A stretch of 5,175 nt of DNA from NCBI GenBank assembly GCA_052038315.1, contig JBQGCF010000023.1, forward strand, positions 1-5,175. The letters run 5' to 3'. Both the position numbers and the translations under genes were made by a program. The notes beneath the pieces were generated by a model. That model was not told where the DNA came from, searched no databases, and saw only the letters and a list, made by a program, of their open reading frames with translations. Below, piece by piece: positions 1 through 5,175 of this stretch. This DNA is from Iamia sp052038315 (GTDB lineage Bacteria > Actinomycetota > Acidimicrobiia > Acidimicrobiales > Iamiaceae). How positions within the stretch are numbered: position 1 is the first letter of the stretch; each line of letters begins with the position of its first letter.

Positions 1-222
1 CTGGCCGGGGCCGAGGTCGAGATCCGCATCACCGCGAGCGGCCAGGAGCGGACGATCACGGTCACCACCGACGCCAGCGGCCGGGCGACGGTCGACGTCG
101 GCGGCTACCTCTACTACGCCGGCTACGGGACCGGGTCGGTCACCATCCGGGTCACAGCCGTCCCCGCGCCCAACGGCACCTGGGACGGGAACGGCCGCAC
201 GACCACCATCTACGCCCCCTGA
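1..222 (+). CDS. C-terminal end of a probable exported Ig-like/beta-sandwich domain protein (5' partial)
   Basis: Reading frame 1 is open from the first base to a TGA at 220-222, giving 73 residues; the start lies outside the window. The peptide alternates short hydrophobic and Thr/Ser/Gly-rich strands (VEIRITASG, RTITVTTDASGRATVDV, GSVTIRVTAV). The 'TTDASGRATVDV' segment is the style seen in bacterial Ig-like (Big-1-like) and carboxypeptidase-regulatory-like beta-sandwich repeats of surface or secreted proteins. The end is rich in Thr, Gly and Asn, with no membrane anchor or LPXTG-type sorting signal. Lack of Cys and the composition suit an extracytoplasmic location. The protein as a whole cannot be identified from this tail. 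It ends just before the CTGACAG boxes, so the following regulator gene probably has its own promoter. The coding call is firm, the fold moderate, the function unknown. Confidence 0.75.
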   Translation: MAGAEVEIRITASGQERTITVTTDASGRATVDVGGYLYYAGYGTGSVTIRVTAVPAPNGTWDGNGRTTTIYAP

Positions 223-223
223 C

Positions 224-260
224 CTGACAGTTCGCTGACAGACCTGTCGGCGGCTGACCG
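224..260 (+). promoter_or_regulatory. Candidate operator: CTGACAG boxes upstream of the response regulator
   Basis: CTGACAG occurs at 224-230 and again at 235-241, exactly 11 bp apart, about one helical turn. The second copy forms a perfect inverted repeat with the next bases: GACAG (237-241), two bases, CTGTC (244-248). A degenerate copy, CTGACCG, lies at 254-260. OmpR-family regulators typically bind tandem direct repeats spaced by about one turn, so this is a plausible autoregulatory site for the adjacent regulator. The same heptamer recurs before the acyltransferase gene. No convincing -10 or -35 hexamers are visible, so promoter position is not called. Confidence 0.5.
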
Positions 261-269
261 GCACGTGGT

Positions 270-273
270 GGAG
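270..273 (+). promoter_or_regulatory. Shine-Dalgarno GGAG for the response regulator
   Basis: GGAG lies 4 nt before the GTG at 278 and 7 nt before a second in-frame GTG at 281. The spacing favours 281, which would give a protein starting M-A-R-V-L-L-I-D-D, typical for receiver domains. The two choices differ by a single residue, so this does not affect the product. Confidence 0.5.
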
Positions 274-277
274 TGGG

Positions 278-979
278 GTGGTGGCCCGGGTCCTGCTGAT
301 CGACGACGAGCCGGCGATCGTCACCGGGGTCGGGCGGGCGCTGCGGGGCGAGGGCCACCTCGTCGATGCCGCCACCGACGGCTCGGTCGGCCTGGAGCTG
401 GCCCTGAGCGGCGACTACGACGTGATCGTCCTCGACGTGATGCTGCCGGGCATGAACGGCCACAAGGTGTGCCGCACGGCCCGGGCCCGGGGGCTGCGGA
501 CGCCGATCCTGATGCTGTCGGCCAAGGGCGGCGAGTGGGACGTGGCCGACGGGCTCGACCTCGGCGCCGACGACTACCTGACCAAGCCCTTCTCGATCGT
601 CGAGCTGCTGGCCCGGGTCCGGGCGTGCGTGCGCCGCTCGTCGGACCCCGTCCAGGTCAACGGCGACCTCCGGTTCGACGCCGAGCTGCGCCGGTGCTGG
701 CGCGGCACGACCGAGGTCCGGCTGACGGGCCGGGAGACCCTCGTCCTGGCCGCCCTGTTCCAGGACGTCGGCCGGGTCGTGAGCAAGGACCAGCTGATCG
801 ACCGGGCCTGGGGCCCCGGCGCCGCCCGGGACCCCAACGTCGTCGAGGTCTACGTCGGCCGGCTGCGGCGCAAGGTCGACCCGCCCGTCGGTGCCGACGA
901 CATCGAGACCGTCAGGGGCGTCGGCTACCGGCTGCGGCCCCGGCCGCCCCGGGCGGACGTGGGCACGGAGGCCCGGTGA
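278..979 (+). CDS. OmpR/PhoB-family response regulator
   Basis: Two-component response regulator of 233 residues, the usual size for the family: an N-terminal receiver joined to a winged-helix DNA-binding domain. Receiver (about 3-118): acidic pair D9-D10, phospho-acceptor D53 in VLDVMLPGMNG, switch S81 in MLSAKG and the invariant K103 in LTKPF, all in place, so it should be phosphorylated normally. DNA-binding domain (about 125-220): VRLTGRETLVLAAL, then the recognition helix region VVEVYVGRLRRKV (188-200) and the final hairpin ETVRGVGYRL. It is expected to act in the cytoplasm as a transcription factor controlled by the kinase encoded next. Its stop overlaps the kinase start (GTGA), so the two are almost certainly co-transcribed and translationally coupled. 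CTGACAG boxes just upstream suggest autoregulation. Start may be GTG 281 rather than 278. The signal and regulon cannot be named from sequence. Confidence 0.95.
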   Translation: MVARVLLIDDEPAIVTGVGRALRGEGHLVDAATDGSVGLELALSGDYDVIVLDVMLPGMNGHKVCRTARARGLRTPILMLSAKGGEWDVADGLDLGADDYLTKPFSIVELLARVRACVRRSSDPVQVNGDLRFDAELRRCWRGTTEVRLTGRETLVLAALFQDVGRVVSKDQLIDRAWGPGAARDPNVVEVYVGRLRRKVDPPVGADDIETVRGVGYRLRPRPPRADVGTEAR

Positions 980-2175
980 GCGGCGTCTCCCGCTCCCGGC
1001 GCGACCTGCGCCGGGCCCGCATCCGCATCGCCGCGGTGACCTCGCTGGGCCTGGTGGCGGTGCTCGCCGTGGCCGGCCTCGTCCTCGTCCGCCTCCACCA
1101 GGGCGAGCTGGTGGCGGACATGGACGCCGAGCTCGAGCGGGCCACCGAGGCGGCGGTCGACTGCCGGGGCGTCGAGGTGCCGGCGTCGGTGTCGAGCGAG
1201 GTCCCGGTCCAGCTGCTCGACACCGACGGCGCCATCGCCTTCGCCGGGCCGCCGCTGGAGGGCGAGCCGGCGCTGTGGCGGCCGGGCGACCCGCTCGGGC
1301 CCCGCACCGTCGCCACCGCCACGCATGGCGACCACCGCATCGCCGTGACCCGGTTCGGCGACGGCTGGCTGGTCCTGGCCGCCCCGCTGGGCCCGGTCGA
1401 GGAGAGCGTCGCCACGCTGCGGACCGTCCTGCTCGTCGCCGGGCTGCCCCTGGTGGTGGCGGTCGCCGCGGTCGTCTGGTTCGCCATCGGCCACGCCCTG
1501 CGCCCGGTGGCGGCGGCCGCCGAGCGGGAGGAGAGGCTCGTCGCCGACGTGAGCCACGAGCTGCGCAGCCCGCTCGCCGGGATGCGGGTGCTGCTCGAGA
1601 CCGAGACCGCCGACGCCGACGAGGTGGCCGCCACCCGGCGCGACGCGCTGGCGACCCTGGCCCGGATGGAGGGCCTCACCGACCAGCTGCTCGCCCTCAC
1701 CCGCCACGAGCGCTCGCCGGCGCCGGCGGCCCAGCCGGTCGACCTCGACCAGACGGTGCACGACCTGGTCGAGCAGGTCGCACCCCGCACGGCGGTGGCC
1801 ATCGACGTCTCCGCGGTCGGGCCCGGCCAGGTCCTCGGCGCCCCCGACGCCCTGGAGGGGATGGTCGACAACCTGCTGGCCAACGCCGTCCGCCACGCCA
1901 CCGCCCGGGTGCGCATCGGGCTGGGGGAGGAGAGGGGCTGCGTCACCCTCACCATCGACGACGACGGCCCCGGCGTGCCCCCGGCCGAGCGGGAACGGGT
2001 CTTCGAGCGCTTCACCCGGCTCGACGAGGCCCGCTCGCGCGCCGACGGCGGCTCCGGGCTGGGCCTGGCCATCGTCCGGGCCGCGGTCGACGCCCACGGC
2101 GGCGAGGTCGCCATGGCCGAGGCGCCCCTCGGCGGCGCCCGGGTCGTGGTCCGGCTGCCGGCCAGCACCGCCTGA
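976..2175 (+). CDS. Membrane sensor histidine kinase, lacking a recognisable HAMP domain
   Basis: Two-component sensor kinase of 399 residues, partner of the preceding regulator. The GTG start at 976 overlaps the regulator stop and has GGAGG at 967-971; the frame stays open upstream, but that is the regulator's shadow. Order: basic N-terminus, TM1 (about 18-40), an extracytoplasmic sensor of about 110 residues with no recognised fold, TM2 (about 150-172), then the catalytic core. H-box DVSHELRSPL (191-200, phospho-His H194); N-box DNLLANAVRHA (298-308); G1 DDDGPGVP (328-335); F-box RVFERF (341-346); G2 GGSGLGLAIV (358-367). All key residues are intact, so it should autophosphorylate. Glu after the His fits a kinase that is also a phosphatase. 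Oddity: fewer than 20 residues (HALRPVAAAAEREERLVA) separate TM2 from the H-box, where relatives carry a HAMP of about 50 residues. The ligand is unknown. Confidence 0.94.
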   Translation: MSGVSRSRRDLRRARIRIAAVTSLGLVAVLAVAGLVLVRLHQGELVADMDAELERATEAAVDCRGVEVPASVSSEVPVQLLDTDGAIAFAGPPLEGEPALWRPGDPLGPRTVATATHGDHRIAVTRFGDGWLVLAAPLGPVEESVATLRTVLLVAGLPLVVAVAAVVWFAIGHALRPVAAAAEREERLVADVSHELRSPLAGMRVLLETETADADEVAATRRDALATLARMEGLTDQLLALTRHERSPAPAAQPVDLDQTVHDLVEQVAPRTAVAIDVSAVGPGQVLGAPDALEGMVDNLLANAVRHATARVRIGLGEERGCVTLTIDDDGPGVPPAERERVFERFTRLDEARSRADGGSGLGLAIVRAAVDAHGGEVAMAEAPLGGARVVVRLPASTA

Positions 2176-2217
2176 CGCCTCCTGACGGCCCCGCCCGTGT
2201 CGTCAGCGGGCTGACAG
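2172..2217 (+). promoter_or_regulatory. Candidate operator: CTGAC boxes and inverted repeat upstream of the acyltransferase
   Basis: The gap between kinase and acyltransferase holds CTGAC at 2172-2176 (overlapping the kinase stop) and at 2182-2186, 10 bp apart. It also holds a perfect inverted repeat GTCAGC (2202-2207), two bases, GCTGAC (2210-2215). The last copy reads CTGACAG (2211-2217), identical to the two heptamers before the regulator gene, and ends 45 nt before the acyltransferase start. The inverted repeat has no T-run after it and too short a loop for a good hairpin, so an operator is more likely than a terminator. This suggests, but does not prove, control of the acyltransferase by the neighbouring regulator. 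Confidence 0.45.
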
Positions 2218-2262
2218 GAACCGGCGCGTCGGGGCCGGGGACCGGCGTGAGGCTCCGGCCAC

Positions 2263-4116
2263 GTGACGGACCTCGGCCACCAGCCCGCCCTCGACGGGCT
2301 GCGGGGCGTCGCCGTCGTCGCCGTGCTCCTCTTCCACGGCGGCTTCGGCTGGGCGTCGGGTGGCTACCTCGGCGTGTCGGTCTTCTTCACCCTGTCCGGC
2401 TTCCTGATCACGCGCCTGCTGCTCGACGAGCACCGGACCCGGGGCCGGATCGACCTGCGCCGCTTCTACGCCCGGCGCATCCGGCGCCTCGTCCCGGCCA
2501 GCACCCTCACCCTGCTCGCCGTGGTGGTCCTCGCCCGCTCGGGGGCGCTGCCGGCCGATGCCGACCTCCGGGGCGACCTCCTCGGCGCCGCCCTCCAGGT
2601 CGGCAACTGGTCCCAGCTGGCGTCGGGGCGGTCCTACGCCGACCTGTTCGCGACGCCCTCGCCGGTCACCCACTTCTGGTCGCTGGCGGTCGAGGAGCAG
2701 GTGTACCTGCTGTGGCCGCTCGTCCTGGTCGCCCTCACCCGGCGCTCGCCGGGGACCGCCCGCCGCGGCGTGGTGGTGGCGTGCGTCGTCGCCGCCGGGG
2801 CCGCCCCCCTGATCGCCCTGGCCTGGGGGCCCGACGCCGCCTACCTGGCCACGCCGGCCCGGCTGGCCGAGGTGCTGGTCGGGGCGGTGCTGGCCGCGGT
2901 CCTCGACCTCGGGCGGATAGCCGGCTGGTGGCGGTGGGCGGGGGTCGCCGCCGCGGCGCTGATCGCCGTCCTCGTCGTGGTGACCCCGGCCGACGGCGGC
3001 TGGGCCTACCGCGGCGGGCTGCCGCTGTTCGCCCTGCTCTCCGGGGCGGTCGTGGTCGCCGCCCTGGTCGAGGGGCCGGTGCGCACCGTGCTCGGGTGGC
3101 GGCCGCTCGTCGCCCTGGGCACGATCAGCTACGGCGTCTACCTCGCCCACTGGCCCGTCTTCCTGCTCGTCGACGCCGAGGAGCCCGACCTCGGCCGCGC
3201 CCCGGGCTTCGCCGTCAAGGTCGCCGTGACCCTCGGCGTGGCCCTGCTGTCGTACGCCCTCGTCGAGCACCCCATCCGCACCGGCCGGCCCTCGCGGGCC
3301 ACCGTCCCCCTCGGCGTCGGGGCCGTCGGGGCGGTGGTGGCGGCGGTCCTCGCCGTCGCCCCGGCCGGTGCCCCCGGGTCGGCCCGGGTCGACGCCGCCC
3401 TCGCCGCCCAGGTCCGCATCGAGCCGCGGTCCGGTGACGCCGAGGAAGCCGGACCGGTTCGGATCATGGTCGTGGGCGACTCGACCGGCGACGTGATCGG
3501 GGCCGGCTTGGTCGCCTGGGCCGCCTCCCGGCCCGGCCAGGCCCAGGTCGACGTGCGGACCCTCGCCGGCTGCGGCCTCGTCACCGGTGGCCGCTTCGAC
3601 TCGATCGCCGACACCAACCGGGAACGCTGCGAGGAGATCGTCCACCACGAGGTCCCGGCCGCCTACCGGACGCTCCGCCCCGACGTCGTCGTCGTCTCGA
3701 TCTCGCTGGCCGACACGTGGGACCGGCGCTGGGACGACGGTCCGCCGCGGCGCCCGACCGACCCGGCCTACGCCGAGCGCATCCGGGACGCCTACGCCGG
3801 CTTCTTCGCCACCGCGGTCGACGCCGGCGTGCCGCACGTCGTGTGGCTGCGGCCCCCGGTGGCCGGCGGCCTGGAGGGTGACCCGCCGGACCCGAGCTTC
3901 TCCGACGGCAGCCAGGAGGTCGTCGAGGACGCGGTCCGCGCCGCCGCGGCCCGCCACCCCGGCGTCGTCTCGGTCCTCGACTACCGCACCTGGTTCGAGG
4001 GCACGACCCTCGCCGACCGCGACACCCGCCCCGACGGCGTCCACCTCATCGCCGAGGCGGCCGAGCAGGTCGCCACCGACTACCTCGCCCCCCGGCTCCT
4101 CGCCCTGGCCGGTTGA
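2263..4116 (+). CDS. OafA/YrhL-type membrane acyltransferase with C-terminal SGNH domain
   Basis: Integral-membrane O-acyltransferase of 617 residues, the usual length for acyltransferase-3/SGNH fusions that transfer acyl (commonly acetyl) groups to envelope glycans. Membrane part (about 10-368, roughly ten hydrophobic segments): the family R-x10-H motif is R14 and H25 in RGVAVVAVLLFH, followed by GYLGVSVFFTLSGFLIT, FYARRIRRLVPA (69-79), HFWSLAVEEQVYLLWP (137-152) and SYGVYLAHWPVF (289-300). After a linker comes an extracytoplasmic SGNH-type domain (about 398-617): VVGDSTGD with nucleophile S407, a Gly/Cys block LAGCG, and DGVHL with D591 and H594. The block III Asn is not evident (SLADTWDRRW instead). 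C437 and C456 could pair as a disulfide. The GTG start has only a weak GAGG at 2249-2252. The acceptor could be a polysaccharide, peptidoglycan or glycolipid; sequence does not decide. It follows a two-component pair on the same strand, with shared CTGAC boxes before it. Confidence 0.92.
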   Translation: MTDLGHQPALDGLRGVAVVAVLLFHGGFGWASGGYLGVSVFFTLSGFLITRLLLDEHRTRGRIDLRRFYARRIRRLVPASTLTLLAVVVLARSGALPADADLRGDLLGAALQVGNWSQLASGRSYADLFATPSPVTHFWSLAVEEQVYLLWPLVLVALTRRSPGTARRGVVVACVVAAGAAPLIALAWGPDAAYLATPARLAEVLVGAVLAAVLDLGRIAGWWRWAGVAAAALIAVLVVVTPADGGWAYRGGLPLFALLSGAVVVAALVEGPVRTVLGWRPLVALGTISYGVYLAHWPVFLLVDAEEPDLGRAPGFAVKVAVTLGVALLSYALVEHPIRTGRPSRATVPLGVGAVGAVVAAVLAVAPAGAPGSARVDAALAAQVRIEPRSGDAEEAGPVRIMVVGDSTGDVIGAGLVAWAASRPGQAQVDVRTLAGCGLVTGGRFDSIADTNRERCEEIVHHEVPAAYRTLRPDVVVVSISLADTWDRRWDDGPPRRPTDPAYAERIRDAYAGFFATAVDAGVPHVVWLRPPVAGGLEGDPPDPSFSDGSQEVVEDAVRAAAARHPGVVSVLDYRTWFEGTTLADRDTRPDGVHLIAEAAEQVATDYLAPRLLALAG

Positions 4117-4119
4117 GGG

Positions 4120-4614
4120 TCAGCGGACGGGGCGGAGGACCTTGGCCGGGTTGCCGACGGCGACGACGCCGGGCGGGACGTCGCGGGTGACGACGGCGCC
4201 GGCGCCCACGACGCTGCCGGCGCCGATGGTGACGCCGGCCAGGACGATCGCCCCGCCGCCGATCCACACGTCGTCCTCGATCACGATCGGCTCGCCCGCC
4301 TCCCAGCCCGCTCGCCGCAGGTCGGGGTCGACCGGGTGGGTGGCGGTGAGGAGCTGGACGTTGGGGCCGATCTGGACGTGGTCGCCGATGGTGATCGGGG
4401 CCACGTCGAGGGCGATCAGCCCGGTGTTGACGAACGAGCGGGCGCCGATGGTGGTGTGGCTGCCGTAGTCGACCCGGATCGGCGGCCGGACCTCGGTGTC
4501 CTCGCCGACCGAGCCGAGCAGGGCGACCAGGGCGGCCCGCCGGGCCCCGGGCTCGTGCGGGCTGGCGTTGAAGGCGTCCTCCCGGGCCCGGCCCAGCATC
4601 GCCTGCTCGGTCAT
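4120..4614 (-). CDS. Maltose/galactoside-type O-acetyltransferase (left-handed beta-helix)
   Basis: Cytoplasmic acetyl-CoA-dependent sugar O-acetyltransferase of the Maa/LacA/NodL group, which works as a trimer. The body matches the family throughout: VRPPIRVDYGSHTTIG (42-57), LDVAPITIGDHVQIGPNVQLLTATHP with the catalytic His as H93, DVWIGGGAIVLAGVTIGAGSVVGAGAVVTRDVP (115-147) as hexapeptide turns, and the typical end VAVGNPAKVLR. At 164 residues from ATG 4614 it is about 20 short of E. coli Maa (about 183), the deficit being at the N-terminus. The missing part is encoded just upstream without a start codon (see 4615-4659). ATG 4614 has no visible Shine-Dalgarno sequence, so translation may depend on coupling to the upstream gene. 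The acceptor sugar cannot be predicted. It ends 3 bp from the convergent acyltransferase stop. Confidence 0.9.
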   Translation of the reverse strand: MTEQAMLGRAREDAFNASPHEPGARRAALVALLGSVGEDTEVRPPIRVDYGSHTTIGARSFVNTGLIALDVAPITIGDHVQIGPNVQLLTATHPVDPDLRRAGWEAGEPIVIEDDVWIGGGAIVLAGVTIGAGSVVGAGAVVTRDVPPGVVAVGNPAKVLRPVR

Positions 4615-4659
4615 GTGCGGGTCGACGCCGGCCCGGTAGAGGTCGCCGTGGGGTGAGAC
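4615..4659 (-). other. In-frame coding remnant of the acetyltransferase N-terminus without a start codon
   Basis: On the minus strand, the 15 codons between the TAG at 4662-4660 and the ATG at 4614 read VSPHGDLYRAGVDPH. They are in frame with both neighbouring genes. The GDLYRA..D segment matches the conserved N-terminal motif of the Maa family (E. coli Maa has GELYRSADE), and the following residues align with a one-residue gap up to the FNAS/YNHS position. None of the 15 codons is ATG, GTG, TTG or CTG; the first after the stop is GTC. Either initiation is non-canonical, or the original start was lost and ATG 4614 now serves. A sequence error is also possible. Confidence 0.6.
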
Positions 4660-5175
4660 CTAGGCGGCGGCCGCCTCCAGTGCCGGGCGGAGCAGCTCGA
4701 GGGCGTAGGGGATCGAGAGCGGCGTCGGCGTGTTGAGGGCCACGGCGGCGGCGTAGTCCATCTCCAGGGCGGCCCCGGCGGCGACGGCGGGGAGGTCGGC
4801 GTAGCCGGGGACCTCGGCCGGGTCGGCGTCGTTGGTCAGGATCATCACCAGGTCGGCGTCGAGCAGGTCGACCAGCTCCAGGCTGAGCTTGACCCGGCCG
4901 GGGGAGTCGTCCTCGGCGTCGAGGATCGCCGGGGCGATCACCAGGCCGAGCTGGCCGAACAGGACGTTGGCCCCGTCGTCGGGGTCGGACAGCACGTACA
5001 TGGCGTCGCCGGGGACGTAGTTGGCGAAGGTGAACGTCTTGCCCTCGAGCCCGGGCAGCTCCTCGGTGATGGCGGCGACCTGGTCGTCGATCCCGGCGAC
5101 CAGGTCGTCGGCCGCCTCGCCGGCGCCCAGCACGTCCCCGGCGGCGCCGGCGATGTCCTGCCCGGTGTCGACCTG
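4660..5175 (-). CDS. Iron-siderophore-type ABC transporter substrate-binding protein, C-terminal part (5' partial)
   Basis: The frame is open from the window edge to TAG at 4662-4660, giving the last 171 residues. A GTG at 5133 lies inside the domain and is not the start. The sequence matches the C-terminal lobe of periplasmic-binding-protein-2 type receptors (FepB/FhuD/FecB class): the linking helix with AADDLVAGIDDQVAAITEELPGLEGKTFTF, a PGDAMYVLSDPDD strand/turn, LGLVIAPAI, LSLELVDLLDADLVMI (97-112), YADLPAVAAGAALEMD (125-140), and the characteristic end TPLSIPYALELLRPALEAAAA. Such proteins are lipid-anchored outside the membrane in Gram-positive bacteria and pass ferric siderophores (some bind cobalamin or heme) to a permease. 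The signal peptide, N-lobe and any permease genes lie outside the window. Its stop is the only TAG here. The acetyltransferase follows in the same frame, probably in one transcript. Family call is good; exact ligand unknown. Confidence 0.85.
   Translation of the reverse strand, partial: QVDTGQDIAGAAGDVLGAGEAADDLVAGIDDQVAAITEELPGLEGKTFTFANYVPGDAMYVLSDPDDGANVLFGQLGLVIAPAILDAEDDSPGRVKLSLELVDLLDADLVMILTNDADPAEVPGYADLPAVAAGAALEMDYAAAVALNTPTPLSIPYALELLRPALEAAAA

Noticed and set aside
265..975. Upstream extension of the kinase frame to 265, giving a 636-residue protein
   Set aside because: The added residues are an out-of-frame reading of the response regulator; GTG 976 has GGAGG just before it and the usual overlap with the regulator stop.
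912..2168. Long minus-strand frames opposite the kinase
   Set aside because: No recognisable motifs; the plus strand encodes all kinase boxes in the expected order and spacing.
2202..2215. Inverted repeat as a Rho-independent terminator after the kinase
   Set aside because: Short stem, two- to four-base loop and no T-run; it contains the same box as the regulator's upstream region, so an operator fits better.
891..3437. 848-codon plus-strand open frame crossing the regulator, kinase and acyltransferase
   Set aside because: It is Arg/Pro/Gly-rich low-complexity translation in the wrong frame of three recognisable genes.
2203..4044. 613-codon open frame on the minus strand opposite the acyltransferase
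   Set aside because: Its product is dominated by Gly, Asp, Arg, Val and Pro with no domain logic. It is the mirror of a well-supported gene, as expected when stop codons are rare at high GC.
4120..5175. Readthrough of the in-frame TAG at 4662-4660 producing a binding protein-acetyltransferase fusion
   Set aside because: The binding protein ends where its family normally ends and is exported, whereas the acetyltransferase is a cytoplasmic acetyl-CoA enzyme. A fusion makes little biological sense, though the shared frame is worth noting.

Overview
The window is very GC-rich, with strong G/C preference at third codon positions. GTG starts all three complete plus-strand genes, and every stop but one is TGA. 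This points to a high-GC actinomycete. Protein style suggests something near the Acidimicrobiia, but that is only an impression. No RNA genes, mobile elements or CRISPR arrays were seen.

Layout. Bases 1-222 (+) are the end of a beta-rich, probably exported protein. A 55-bp gap follows that holds several CTGACAG boxes. Next comes an OmpR-family response regulator (278-979, +) whose stop overlaps the GTG start of its histidine kinase (976-2175, +). An 87-bp gap, again with CTGAC boxes and a GTCAGC/GCTGAC inverted repeat, leads to a 617-residue OafA-type membrane acyltransferase with a C-terminal SGNH domain (2263-4116, +). Only 3 bp separate its stop from that of a convergent gene, a maltose/galactoside-type hexapeptide acetyltransferase (4120-4614, -). 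Upstream of that gene on the minus strand is the C-terminal part of an iron-siderophore-type ABC transporter binding protein (4660-5175, -), which runs off the window.

How the genes may work together. The two-component pair and the acyltransferase look like one signalling unit: an envelope sensor, its regulator, and an enzyme that probably acylates a surface glycan, with the same box motif before the regulator and before the acyltransferase. That link is inferred. The minus-strand pair looks unrelated to it (metal-siderophore uptake and a soluble O-acetyltransferase).

Three points deserve a second look: the shared CTGAC box clusters, a kinase with almost no HAMP linker between its second membrane helix and the H-box, and an acetyltransferase whose family-conserved N-terminus continues upstream of its only plausible start, in frame, back to the TAG of the preceding gene. 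I see no clearly new multi-gene system here.
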